This document shows, piece after piece, positions 17,801 to 26,386 of a DNA stretch of 64,000 nucleotides (positions within the stretch are counted from its first letter, which is position 1; each line of letters begins with the position of its first letter). Below the pieces are notes generated by a model. That model made no database searches. It was not told the origin of the DNA and was given only the letters and a program-made list of their open reading frames with translations. A program made the translations under genes and the position numbers. Source of the stretch: Enterocloster asparagiformis (GTDB lineage: Bacteria > Bacillota > Clostridia > Lachnospirales > Lachnospiraceae); contig JAGZSY010000030.1 in the NCBI GenBank assembly GCA_018380885.1, positions 1 to 64,000 on the forward strand, read 5' to 3'.

Positions 17801-18526
17801 ATGTTATATAACTGGAGAGCAATGATCGGCGTGATCGCCCCCACCACAGGGGTGGCTATTGAGGCGGATTTCCACAGGTTCGCGCCCGAGGGCGTGGCCA
17901 CGGTGACCAACCGGATTCCCTTTTCCGGCAACCCCACGCCGGGGGAACTGATGGACATGGTGGATTGTCTGGCGGGCTCCGCCAAGATATTCGACCAGGA
18001 GCTTCCCTTTGACGTGGTGACCTTTGGCTGCACCTCCGGAAGCCTGGTGGGCGGCAGCGGATTTGACAAAAAATGTATTGAGACCATTGAAAAGACCTGC
18101 GGCTACCCGGCCCTGACCACCAGCACCTCGCTGCTGGACGCCTTTAACGCCCTGGGTACAGGCCGGGCGGCTGTGGTCACGCCCTATCCGGACGAGACAA
18201 ATGTGCTGGAGAAACAGTTTTTGGAGGACAATGGGATTCAGGTGACCACCATCCAGGGCATGACCTCGGAGCGGGTGAACCTGGATGAGCTGGGGGACCG
18301 GCCCTACGACATTTACCAGCATGTGAAAAAGCTGGATCTGACCGGAGCCGACTGCATTTTCATCAGCTGCACCGGCATGAACGCGCTGGATATTATTTCC
18401 ACCATTGAGACGGATTTCGGGCTGCCGGTGCTCACCAGCAACCAGGTGACGCTGTGGGGCGCGCTGAGAAAGGCCAGGGTGGGCGATAAGATCCCCTACC
18501 TGGGTAAGCTGTTTACCATCGCGTAA
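17801..18526 (+). CDS. Maleate isomerase/arylmalonate decarboxylase-like protein
   Basis: A 241-residue member of the Asp/Glu racemase superfamily, closest in look to maleate cis-trans isomerase and arylmalonate decarboxylase. The N-terminal signature RAMIGVIAPTTG and two cysteines in the expected places, Cys77 in FGCTSGS and Cys190 in SCTGMNA, match the paired catalytic cysteines of maleate isomerase-type enzymes. The substrates of this group are small dicarboxylates or amino dicarboxylates, in agreement with the SLC13-type carrier upstream. RBS GAGGAGG; only 13 bases after the preceding gene. It could also be a racemase or a hydantoin-type racemase; the exact reaction is not determined. Confidence 0.82.
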   Translation: MLYNWRAMIGVIAPTTGVAIEADFHRFAPEGVATVTNRIPFSGNPTPGELMDMVDCLAGSAKIFDQELPFDVVTFGCTSGSLVGGSGFDKKCIETIEKTCGYPALTTSTSLLDAFNALGTGRAAVVTPYPDETNVLEKQFLEDNGIQVTTIQGMTSERVNLDELGDRPYDIYQHVKKLDLTGADCIFISCTGMNALDIISTIETDFGLPVLTSNQVTLWGALRKARVGDKIPYLGKLFTIA

Positions 18527-18538
18527 TGGAGGATTGAA

Positions 18539-20680
18539 ATGTCGGATATAAAGGAACTGGAAAAGGCCAAGATCGCCTGCGGGGAAACTGGCATCGAGAT
18601 AAAGAGGACACTGTGCGACATCTGCTGCCCCGGCATGCACTGCGGGGTGGACGCCTATGTGAAGGATGGCAGAATCATCAAGGTGGAGGGCACCAAAGGG
18701 CATCCGCGCAACCACGGTAAGCTGTGCACCAAGGGGGCAGCCGGCCGCCAGTACGTGTACCGGGAGGACCGGCTGAGGACTCCGCTGCGCAGAGTTGGGG
18801 AGCGGGGCGAGGGGAAATTCGAGCCCATCTCCTGGGATGAGGCGTACCGGATCATTGCGGATCAGCTGCTGAAAACGAAACGGGAGTACGGGGCGGACAG
18901 CGTGGCGTTTTTCTCAGGCTACACCAAGTGGTACCGCCAGTACCTGCACCGCTTCGCCTACTCCTTCGGCACCATCAACTACGGCACGGAGTGCAGCACC
19001 TGCTTCAAGGCCAGCGAGATGGCCTGGGAGGCCACGGTGGGACTGAACTCGGACCCGGATATGGAGAACTCCAATGTGATTCTGGGCTTCGCCTTAAACG
19101 GCTTTCACTCCAACCACCTGATGTCGGCCCGGCTTCTGCGGCTGAAGGAGCAGGGAAAGAAGTTCATCATCATCGACCCAAGAAAGACCCCGGCCACCCA
19201 GAAGCTGGCGGATATCCATCTGCAGCTGCGGCCGGGCACGGACGGTGCCCTGGCCCTGGGCATGGCCAACCTGATCATTCAGAACGACTGGCACGACAAG
19301 GAGTACATCGCCAAATACACCTACGGCTTTGAGGAGTACGCGGCGTATGTGAAGCAGTTCGACCTAAAGCGGACCGCTGAGATCACAGGGCTTAAGGAGG
19401 AGGATATCTACGCGGCCACCAAGCTGTATGCCACCAGCGGCCCGGCCTCCATCACCGAGACCTCCTGCTCCATCACCCATCACATCAACGGGTTTCAGAA
19501 TTACCGGGCCATGATCTGCTTAAACGGCCTGACCGGGAATTTTGACCGTCCGGGCGGACAGATTCCGGAGAAGTCTACCTTCTACGACATGCCGGCGGGC
19601 TATCACATGTACGAGCACGAGTATTACCTGGACGTGCAGCCGCCCAGAAAATCGGACGCCGTGGGCTGCCGGATGTATCCGCTGTGGAGCAAGTTTATGG
19701 ATGAGTACCAGGCCATGGATTTGTCCAGGCAGATTCTGGAGGGCACGCCCTATCCCATCAAATCCCTGTACGGGGCCGGGATGAACGCCAAGATGTTCCC
19801 GGATACCCGGAAAATGTACCGGGCCTTAAAGTCACTGGACTTTTTTGTGGATGTGGATTTGTTCATGACGGACACGGCGAAATACGCGGACATCGTGCTT
19901 CCGGCCTGCACCTCCTACGAGCGGGGGGAGTTCAAGGCTTACATGGGCGGATACGCCGCCTTCACCAAGCCGGTGATCGAGCCCCTCTACCAGTCCAAGA
20001 GCGACGTGCAGATATTAAAGGAGCTGGCGGACGTGATGGAGCTGGACGATGAGCTGCTGCGCCGGGGATACGAGGCCATGATCGAGTATATGATCCGGGA
20101 TTTGAGCGTCACCATCGACGATATGAAGGCCAGCGACCTGCCCATCCGGGTGCCGGAGGCCAGGGACGTGGTGCCGGGGGAATTTACCAGAAACGGCATG
20201 AATACGGCCAGCGGGAAATTTGAGTTTTACTCCAACTATATCGCGGAGTTCAAGGACCAGGGCTTAAGCCCCATCCCCACCTACCGCGACACGCTGGAGG
20301 ACGAGGGCGCCGATCCGGGGGACTACCCCTACATACTGGTGACCGGGTCCCGCCTGCCAAACGCCATCCACTCCCGGCTGCACAACCTGGCCTGGACCAG
20401 AAGCCTGCGCAAGGACCCCATGGTGGACATCAGCGTGGAGGACGCGGCGCAGCTGGGGATTGAGAAGGGCGACACGGTGCGGATCGAGACCGTCACCGGC
20501 GCGGTGCAGATGAAGGCCAACCCCTCGGTGAAGATACGCAGGGGCGACGTGCAGATGTACCACGGCTACACGGAGGCCAACGCCAACGACCTGATCGGGA
20601 GCGCCCACACGGACCCCTACAGCGGATTTCCCGGCTTTAAGTCCAGCCGGTGCAGGATTGTGCGGGTGGATTCAAAGTGA
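18539..20680 (+). CDS. Molybdopterin oxidoreductase (DMSO-reductase superfamily)
   Basis: The 713-residue catalytic subunit of a bis-molybdopterin-guanine-dinucleotide enzyme. The N-terminal [4Fe-4S] site uses cysteines in CDICCPGMHC (26-35) and Cys63 in KLCTKG. A segment TECSTCFKASEMAW follows, in which Cys155 is the likely Mo ligand by position. The C-terminal dinucleotide-binding domain contains VTGSRLPNAIHSRLHN. No twin-arginine or other signal is present, so it is cytoplasmic, unlike respiratory members. It is followed at once by FAD and Fe-S partner genes and later by moeA, so it probably exchanges electrons with NAD(H). The substrate is unknown; formate dehydrogenase is unlikely because the operon is otherwise dicarboxylate- and imine-like. 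Confidence 0.9.
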   Translation: MSDIKELEKAKIACGETGIEIKRTLCDICCPGMHCGVDAYVKDGRIIKVEGTKGHPRNHGKLCTKGAAGRQYVYREDRLRTPLRRVGERGEGKFEPISWDEAYRIIADQLLKTKREYGADSVAFFSGYTKWYRQYLHRFAYSFGTINYGTECSTCFKASEMAWEATVGLNSDPDMENSNVILGFALNGFHSNHLMSARLLRLKEQGKKFIIIDPRKTPATQKLADIHLQLRPGTDGALALGMANLIIQNDWHDKEYIAKYTYGFEEYAAYVKQFDLKRTAEITGLKEEDIYAATKLYATSGPASITETSCSITHHINGFQNYRAMICLNGLTGNFDRPGGQIPEKSTFYDMPAGYHMYEHEYYLDVQPPRKSDAVGCRMYPLWSKFMDEYQAMDLSRQILEGTPYPIKSLYGAGMNAKMFPDTRKMYRALKSLDFFVDVDLFMTDTAKYADIVLPACTSYERGEFKAYMGGYAAFTKPVIEPLYQSKSDVQILKELADVMELDDELLRRGYEAMIEYMIRDLSVTIDDMKASDLPIRVPEARDVVPGEFTRNGMNTASGKFEFYSNYIAEFKDQGLSPIPTYRDTLEDEGADPGDYPYILVTGSRLPNAIHSRLHNLAWTRSLRKDPMVDISVEDAAQLGIEKGDTVRIETVTGAVQMKANPSVKIRRGDVQMYHGYTEANANDLIGSAHTDPYSGFPGFKSSRCRIVRVDSK

Positions 20681-20703
20681 GCGGCAAAATGGGAGGAAAA
20701 GCG

Positions 20704-21999
20704 ATGGAGCAGAGAACAGCGGTGGTGGGATTCGGCTGCGCCGGCTTCCACGCGGTGAAGGCCATGCGGGAGCACGGCTATGAGGGTGCCATTGACGTGT
20801 ACACGGATTCCGGGTGGGCGCCGGCCAACCCTATGCTGACAACCTATTATATATATGGAAAGCTGCCCAAGGAGGGCAGCCTTCCCTTTGGAACGCTGGA
20901 AGAATTGGCGGCGCAGTACCGGTTCCGGGCGCTGGTGGACCCGGTGAAGCGGGTTTTGTCCCGGGAGAAGGGACTTTTGCTGGAGAGCGGGGAGGTGCGC
21001 GGCTACGACCGGATTCTGATCTCCACCGGAGCGGGGGCCTTTGTGCCGCCCATACCCGGCGCTGACGGCGCAAGGGTGTTTGTCATGCGCACGATTGAGG
21101 ACGCCGAGGCGGTCAAACAGGCCCTGGAGGCCGGAGAAATCGGCCGCGCCGTGGTGGTGGGCGCCTCCATGGTGGGAATCAAGCTGGTGGAGCTGCTTCA
21201 CGCCCGGAAGGTCAAGTGCACGCTGGCGGACATGGCGCCGGGCATTTTCCCGGTTTCTGCCGTGCCCGGCGTAGCGCGGGAGATTGAGCGCCGTCTGGAG
21301 CGCATGGGGGTGGACCTGGCCTTTTCCAAAGGGCTCAGCGCCATTGAGGAGGATCACGGCGCCTTGAACGTGGTGTTTGCAGACGGGGAGAAGATTCCCT
21401 GCGACGCGGTGATGATGTGTATCGGCACCAGGGCCAACACCGGGGTGGCGGACGAGGGCATCGCCGTGAACCGCGGCATCGTGGTGGACACCGGGATGCG
21501 CACCAGCGCGCCGGATATCTACAGCGCGGGCGACTGCTGCGAGGGCAACAACCTGCAGACCGGTAAGACCCAGATCATCGGCATCTGGGACAACGCGGCC
21601 CGCCAGGGAACCACCGCGGGAATCAACATGGCCGGCGGCGATTCCGTGTATGACGGCAATATGCTGCACAATATTACCCATTTTATGGGAATGGATTTTA
21701 TCGGCTACGGGGATGTCCGGGCCGAAGGCACGGACCATGTTTACGAGGACAGGGAGCGCGGGCAGATGTTCGCGGTGCGCTTACGGGACGGCGTTCCCGT
21801 GTGCATGAACCTGCTGGACTCCTACGGAGCCAGCGGGGTGTTCAAGTCCTACATGCTCCAGAAGATCGGGGGAAAGCCAGGCGGGCTAAGCCCGGTGGCC
21901 CGGGTGCGCATGATTCGGGAGGGCGTCCCTGAAAAACTGATTGAGCTGTTGACGGACGGTCAGCCGAATAATCCGCGTTCCTGCGCGGAGCAAGGATAA
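20704..21999 (+). CDS. FAD-dependent NAD(P)H oxidoreductase
   Basis: A 431-residue pyridine-nucleotide-disulfide-type flavoprotein. The FAD site is VGFGCAGFHAVKAM at the N-terminus, the NAD(P) site VVVGASMVGIKLVELL around residue 160, and the second FAD motif APDIYSAGDCCE around residue 275. No redox-active CxxxxC pair is seen, so it resembles the NirB/NADH-oxidase-like electron-transfer flavoproteins rather than disulfide reductases. The start chosen is ATG 20704 with GGGAGG upstream; an upstream in-frame start at 20650 would overlap the Mo-enzyme gene. It probably passes electrons between NAD(H) and the Mo-enzyme via the next gene's Fe-S protein. Confidence 0.86.
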   Translation: MEQRTAVVGFGCAGFHAVKAMREHGYEGAIDVYTDSGWAPANPMLTTYYIYGKLPKEGSLPFGTLEELAAQYRFRALVDPVKRVLSREKGLLLESGEVRGYDRILISTGAGAFVPPIPGADGARVFVMRTIEDAEAVKQALEAGEIGRAVVVGASMVGIKLVELLHARKVKCTLADMAPGIFPVSAVPGVAREIERRLERMGVDLAFSKGLSAIEEDHGALNVVFADGEKIPCDAVMMCIGTRANTGVADEGIAVNRGIVVDTGMRTSAPDIYSAGDCCEGNNLQTGKTQIIGIWDNAARQGTTAGINMAGGDSVYDGNMLHNITHFMGMDFIGYGDVRAEGTDHVYEDRERGQMFAVRLRDGVPVCMNLLDSYGASGVFKSYMLQKIGGKPGGLSPVARVRMIREGVPEKLIELLTDGQPNNPRSCAEQG

Positions 22000-22010
22000 G
22001 GAGTGGAGAA

Positions 22011-22508
22011 ATGGGCAAGGTAATTGATTTGGATATTCAGAAGTGCTCCGCCTGCGGAGCCTGCGCCGTGGCCTGTATGGACCAGAACGATCTGGATATG
22101 ACGGCGGGAGTTTCCCCCTTCCGGGTGGTCTGCGACCTGGAGGAGCGGGACGGAGGCTTCCAGTACTATTCGATCGCGTGTTTTCACTGCGAGGATGCCC
22201 CCTGCATCACGGCATGTCCCTGCAACTGCCTGCGAAAGGATGAGGAGACTGGCTTTACCGTTTACGACAACGCCAACTGCATCGGCTGCCACAGCTGCGC
22301 CATGGCCTGCCCCTTCGGAGCGCCCTGCTACGGTCCGGACGGGAAGATGGTCAAATGCGACGGCTGCGCCAGCCGGGTGAAAATGGGGCTGGAGCCGGCC
22401 TGCGTCAACAACTGTCCCACCGGCGCTCTGCGCTGTGTGGACGAGAGCGAGCTGAAGGATGTCAAGATCAGCCGGTCGCTGAAAAAACTGTCGGAGCAGA
22501 TAAAGTAG
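22011..22508 (+). CDS. Four-cluster ferredoxin-type electron-transfer subunit
   Basis: A 165-residue protein of the DmsB/HycB/NrfC type. Four cysteine groups are visible: CSACGACAVAC, CFHCEDAPCITACP, CIGCHSCAMACP and CDGC...CVNNCP, enough for four [4Fe-4S] clusters. Such proteins relay electrons to or from molybdopterin subunits. No signal peptide or membrane anchor is present, matching a cytoplasmic complex with the Mo and FAD subunits directly upstream. It lies 11 bases after the FAD gene with RBS AAGGAG. Confidence 0.92.
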   Translation: MGKVIDLDIQKCSACGACAVACMDQNDLDMTAGVSPFRVVCDLEERDGGFQYYSIACFHCEDAPCITACPCNCLRKDEETGFTVYDNANCIGCHSCAMACPFGAPCYGPDGKMVKCDGCASRVKMGLEPACVNNCPTGALRCVDESELKDVKISRSLKKLSEQIK

Positions 22509-22551
22509 CCGGACGGCGCGTCCGGGATCAATGGGATCGGGAGGTATGGGT

Positions 22552-22779
22552 ATGCCGCACATTACGGTGCAGATGTTTCCGGGCAGAGACGACGGAAAGA
22601 AGCGGGAGCTGGCCGGCCGGCTGGCGGAGACGGCCGCCCGGGTGCTGGGGGTGCCGGAGGCGCTGGTCTCGGTCAGCATCCGCGACGTCTCCGAGGAGGA
22701 CTGGGACGAGAAGGTTTACGACGTATTTATGAGAGAAAAGGAGTTCCTGTACAGGGAACCGGATTACGGAGCGGAGTGA
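22552..22779 (+). CDS. 4-oxalocrotonate tautomerase-like protein
   Basis: A small enzyme of 75 residues. The start at ATG 22552 puts proline directly after the initiator methionine (MPHITVQMFPGR), giving the N-terminal catalytic Pro-1 of the tautomerase superfamily. GGGAGGT is 6 bases upstream; a longer start at 22531 would bury the proline and is rejected. The segment GVPEALVSVSIRDV is also family-like. Members interconvert enol and keto acids or decarboxylate and dehalogenate related substrates. In this operon it may tautomerise an enol/enamine intermediate made by one of the dehydrogenases; that role is inferred. Confidence 0.85.
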   Translation: MPHITVQMFPGRDDGKKRELAGRLAETAARVLGVPEALVSVSIRDVSEEDWDEKVYDVFMREKEFLYREPDYGAE

Positions 22780-22781
22780 CG

Positions 22782-23765
22782 ATGGAAGAGAAACTGTTAT
22801 TTTTAAACCGCAGCGACGTGAGGAGCTGCCTGTCGCCCGCCCAGGTGATCGGCACAGTGGAGGACTTGTGGAAGCACTGGCGGGACGGCGCTGTGATTGA
22901 GGGGCAGCGGTCCTTTCTCCAGGCGGGCTTAAATCCGCAAAATGAGTTCCTCCACATGCCGGTGTGCCTGCCCGGGCTGGGGGTGCTGGGGTTTAAGTGG
23001 ATCAACTGCTATATGGAGCCTGCCCCGGGATATCCGTTCACCCACGGCAGCCTGATTGTGCTCAACGATATTGCCACCGGCTCCCCGCTGGCCCTGGTCA
23101 ACGCCACGGATATTACCGCCATGCGCACGGCGGGCGGACACGGCGTGGCCGCGGCCAGGCTTTTGGCGAAAAAAACGGTCCGGCAGCTGTCGGTGATCGG
23201 TAGCGGACTGCAGGCGGAGAACGGCATCGCCGGCTTTCTCTGCGCGTTTCCCGAGCTTGAGAGGGTACGGGTCTGGTGCAGAAAGGGGGAGGCCTTTGAG
23301 CGCCTGGAGCGCCGGTTTGGCGGGCAGGTGCGGATGGAGCGCGCGGAGGATTGCCGGATGATCGGCCGGGGCGCGGACGTGATTTTGGCCGCCACCAGCA
23401 GCCCGGACGTGCTTTTGTGGTATGGAGATCTGGAAAAGGGAACCACGGTCATCGCCTTGGACGGCTTTATCGACGTGGACCCGGCGTTGGCCGGGCTGGC
23501 GGATAAATGGTACGTGGGCAGCCGGGAGACGGATTGCCGGGAGATCATCGACAGCGGCGTGATGTCCCACGGTGTAAAGCTGAACCGGAAGGATATTTTC
23601 GGGGAGCTGCCGGATGTGGCCTGCGGGCGCACGCCCGGGCGGGAGCGCGAGGATGAGATTATCGTCTGCACCCATATGGGATCAGGGGCCTACGATATCG
23701 CCTGCGCCTGGGCGGTTTACCGGCAGGCGCGGGCGGAGGGCAGAGGGCTGGAGCTGACGCTGTAG
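22782..23765 (+). CDS. Ornithine cyclodeaminase/mu-crystallin family protein
   Basis: A 327-residue enzyme with the family signature: KWINCYMEPAPGYPF, then GSLIVLNDIATGSPLA, DITAMRTAGGHGVAA around residue 110 and a Rossmann motif VIGSGLQAENG around residue 140. Members are NAD(P)-linked and act on imines or amino acids (ornithine cyclodeaminase, ketimine reductase, alanine dehydrogenase, SbnB-like). The arginine and lysine positions that bind the substrate carboxylate appear kept (MRTAGG; FKWIN). The start chosen is ATG 22782, 5 bases from GGAG. It is the second imine/amine-handling enzyme of the operon, after the opine-dehydrogenase-like one, which narrows the likely chemistry. Confidence 0.88.
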   Translation: MEEKLLFLNRSDVRSCLSPAQVIGTVEDLWKHWRDGAVIEGQRSFLQAGLNPQNEFLHMPVCLPGLGVLGFKWINCYMEPAPGYPFTHGSLIVLNDIATGSPLALVNATDITAMRTAGGHGVAAARLLAKKTVRQLSVIGSGLQAENGIAGFLCAFPELERVRVWCRKGEAFERLERRFGGQVRMERAEDCRMIGRGADVILAATSSPDVLLWYGDLEKGTTVIALDGFIDVDPALAGLADKWYVGSRETDCREIIDSGVMSHGVKLNRKDIFGELPDVACGRTPGREREDEIIVCTHMGSGAYDIACAWAVYRQARAEGRGLELTL

Positions 23766-23786
23766 AGACGGAAAGGTGGAGGAGAG

Positions 23787-24992
23787 ATGAAAACTGGGGA
23801 ACGGATTTCGCTGGAGCAGGCTTACGCGCTGCACAGGGCCTTGATTAAGCCGCTGGCGACGGAGGAGGTGTCCCTGGAGCGGGCGCAGGGCAGGACGGTG
23901 TGCCGGGATATCCTGGCCTCTATGGACCAGCCGCCGTTTCCGCGCTCCCCCTACGACGGCTATGCCCTGATCGCCGCTGATGCGGGGGAGGCGGGGCGTG
24001 ACTGTCCCGCGGACCTGCTGGTGGTGGGAAAGAGCCGTGCCGGGGTGCCCTGTCAGACGCCGGTGCGCCGGGGCCAGGCGGTGCGGATCATGACCGGCGC
24101 GGTGATCCCGGAGGGGGCCGACTGCGTGGTGCCTCAGGAAAAGACGGATATGGGCAAGGACCGGGTGCTGGTCTATACGAGCCTGAAGCCCTACGACAAC
24201 TACTGCTTTGCAGGGGAGGATTTCAAGACTGGGGAGCTGCTTATCCCCAGAGACCGGAAGCTGGGAGCGCTGTCCGTGTCCGTTGCCGCCCAGTCCGGCT
24301 ACGCGGTTCTTCCCGTGTACCCGGCGCTGAAGGCCGCGGTGCTGTCCACCGGGGACGAGCTGGCCGAGGCGGGCGGCGCGTTGAGGGCAGGGCAGATATT
24401 CGATTCCAACAGCCTGTGGCTGAAGGGCAGGCTGAATGAACTGGGCGTGACGCTGACCGGGGCCAGGAAGGTGCGGGATGAGGGCCGGGAGATCGCCGGG
24501 AATCTGGCGGAGCTTTTGGAGGAGGCGGATTTGGTGGTGACCACCGGGGGAATCTCCGTGGGCGAGTACGATCTGCTGCCCCAGGCGCTGGGGTATCTGG
24601 GGGCCAAAATTCTCTACCACGGCGTGGACATCAAACCGGGGATGCCGGCCATGACGGCGCTCTGCGGCGGCAAGCCGGTGGTCTGCCTGTCGGGAAATCC
24701 CTTCGCGGCCATTGTGGATTTTGAGCTGCTGGTCCGCCACGTGCTGTTCACCCTTTCACGTGATCCGGCCTTTCTTTTGAGGCGGGAGACCGCCCGGGCG
24801 GGCAACAGCTTTTCCAAGCGCTCTCCGGTCCGCCGCTTTCTCCAGGGCCGCGCAAGCGGCGGGGATATCCAAATCCTGTATCAGGGCAACGGGCTGCTGC
24901 GGGACTTGGACGGGTACCAGTATCTGGTGGAGGTCCCGGCCGGCTGTCCCGGAGTGGAGGCAGGGGCCCAGGTGACGGTTTACAGGGTTTAA
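23787..24992 (+). CDS. moeA: Molybdopterin molybdenumtransferase MoeA
   Basis: MoeA inserts molybdate into adenylylated molybdopterin, the last common step of molybdenum cofactor synthesis. At 401 residues the family marks are clear: PPFPRSPYDGYAL near residue 50, GAVIPEGADCVVPQE near residue 115, the MoaB/MogA-like domain with TGDELAE and TTGGISVGEYD, and SGNPFAAI. Its place as the last gene of the operon suggests dedicated cofactor supply for the Mo-enzyme at 18539. No other Mo-cofactor gene is nearby. It ends before a terminator shared with the convergent kinase gene. Confidence 0.94.
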   Translation: MKTGERISLEQAYALHRALIKPLATEEVSLERAQGRTVCRDILASMDQPPFPRSPYDGYALIAADAGEAGRDCPADLLVVGKSRAGVPCQTPVRRGQAVRIMTGAVIPEGADCVVPQEKTDMGKDRVLVYTSLKPYDNYCFAGEDFKTGELLIPRDRKLGALSVSVAAQSGYAVLPVYPALKAAVLSTGDELAEAGGALRAGQIFDSNSLWLKGRLNELGVTLTGARKVRDEGREIAGNLAELLEEADLVVTTGGISVGEYDLLPQALGYLGAKILYHGVDIKPGMPAMTALCGGKPVVCLSGNPFAAIVDFELLVRHVLFTLSRDPAFLLRRETARAGNSFSKRSPVRRFLQGRASGGDIQILYQGNGLLRDLDGYQYLVEVPAGCPGVEAGAQVTVYRV

Positions 24993-25007
24993 AATAGAAT
25001 AAATTGG

Positions 25008-25051
25008 AAAAAGGCAGGGCCTGCGGAATTTATCCTCCGCAGGCCCTGCCT
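25008..25051 (-). terminator. Terminator of the two-component operon
   Basis: A perfect 16-base-pair stem: AGGCAGGGCCTGCGGA (25012-25027) with TCCGCAGGCCCTGCCT (25036-25051). Read on the minus strand it is followed by a T run (complement of 25008-25012), so it ends the kinase transcript. It may also stop moeA transcription from the other side. Confidence 0.85.
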
Positions 25052-25069
25052 GTCATACTGGAAGGCCGG

Positions 25070-26386
25070 TCAACCTCTAACCGGCAGATACACGCACAAA
25101 CACGCGCCTCCGCCCTCCGCGTCCCGGGCCTCGATGCCGCCGCCGTGGAGCTGCACCAGCTCTTTGGCCACCGACAGACCCAGGCCGTAGTGCTGCCTGT
25201 CGGTGCGGGAGCCGTCCGCCCGGTAAAAGCGGTCGAACACGCGCTTTTTGTCTTGGTCCGGGATGCCGCAGCCCTGGTCGGAGACGGCCAGGACCAGCCG
25301 GCCCTTCCGGCGCTGTTTGGTCTCGTCCAATGCCGCGGACAGGGTCACCTGCTTTCCGGCCGGGGTGTAGGTGAGAGCGTTGTCCAGCAGGATGGATATC
25401 ACCTGCTCCAGACGTCCGCTATCCCCGCAGATGTGGGGCAGCGGGTTCTCCGGCAGGTTCAGGCGCAGGCGGACGCCCTGCTCCCGGCAGAGGGGCTCAA
25501 AGCGCTCGTACACGCTGATCAGCAGGGTGTCCATATCCAGGTCCTCCCTGCGGATGGTCCAGGTCCTGGCATCCGCGGAGGCCAGGAGCAGCAGGTCGCC
25601 CACCAGGCCGGACATCCGCAGGCATTCCCGGTCGATATTGGCCAGAAACTGGTCCCGCCTCTCCGGGGCGGCGGCCATGGCGGACAGGCTGGAGCGGATC
25701 ACGGACAGGGGGGAGCGCAGCTCGTGGGAGGCCGCGGCGATGAACTCGTTCTGTTTTTTCCGGCTCTCCTCAATGGGCTTTAAGGAGCGGCCCACCAGCA
25801 CCCGGCACACCAGGTAGAGGGCGGCGATTCCCACCGCGTCCAAAAACAGGAACAGAAAGCGCTGCCGGTAAATACCCGCGTCCGCCGGATTCTGCCAGGC
25901 CAGCAGGGTCAGGCTCTGAAAACCCTTGGCGGAGGGGATCACCAGCACGGAGCCCAGATAGGTGTCCCGGTTGCCGCCGTCTAAGGTGAAAACGGAGCTG
26001 CGCACCAGGGAGGAGGAGACGGGGCGCACCCCGCGGTGTACGGATTCCTGCTCAGCCCGCTCCCAGGCCCGGGCGATCAGCTCGCCCCGGTCCGAGGGCG
26101 GGGTCCAGGCTCCACGGAAGAGCAGAGGCCGACCGTTGTCCTCGATGTGGATGATCAGCTTGCCGCCGCTCTCCATCCTGGCCAGCCAGGTGCAGTCGAT
26201 GGTGCCGCCGGACTGAAGCCGGGAGGTGACGGAGAGCAGCGTGTTCTGGAAGGTTTCCAGGTTCTTTTTCCGAAACTCCCCGGTGCCCACCGCCAGCACG
26301 CCCAAAAGCACGGCGGTGAGGATCAGCCCGGTGGTGACGGTGTAGAGGGCGGTCAGCCGCCTGTGGAGCCGTTTAATCATGTTCAT
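25070..26386 (-). CDS. Sensor histidine kinase
   Basis: A membrane sensor kinase of 438 residues: a first transmembrane helix at about residues 12-34, an extracytoplasmic sensor region to about 165, a second helix at about 170-190, HisKA with AAASHELRSPLSVIRSS, and HATPase with the N box (SILLDNALTYTP), VSDQGCGIP and HYGLGLSVAKELV. Its start overlaps the end of the response-regulator gene by 14 bases, so the two are translated together. Divergent from the lipoprotein/permease operon at 27225, which it probably senses for or controls. The ligand is unknown. Confidence 0.93.
   Translation of the reverse strand: MNMIKRLHRRLTALYTVTTGLILTAVLLGVLAVGTGEFRKKNLETFQNTLLSVTSRLQSGGTIDCTWLARMESGGKLIIHIEDNGRPLLFRGAWTPPSDRGELIARAWERAEQESVHRGVRPVSSSLVRSSVFTLDGGNRDTYLGSVLVIPSAKGFQSLTLLAWQNPADAGIYRQRFLFLFLDAVGIAALYLVCRVLVGRSLKPIEESRKKQNEFIAAASHELRSPLSVIRSSLSAMAAAPERRDQFLANIDRECLRMSGLVGDLLLLASADARTWTIRREDLDMDTLLISVYERFEPLCREQGVRLRLNLPENPLPHICGDSGRLEQVISILLDNALTYTPAGKQVTLSAALDETKQRRKGRLVLAVSDQGCGIPDQDKKRVFDRFYRADGSRTDRQHYGLGLSVAKELVQLHGGGIEARDAEGGGACLCVYLPVRG

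Noticed and set aside
22531..22551. Longer start for the tautomerase at ATG 22531
   Set aside because: It would bury the catalytic proline; ATG 22552 has its own ribosome site and gives Pro as the first residue after Met.
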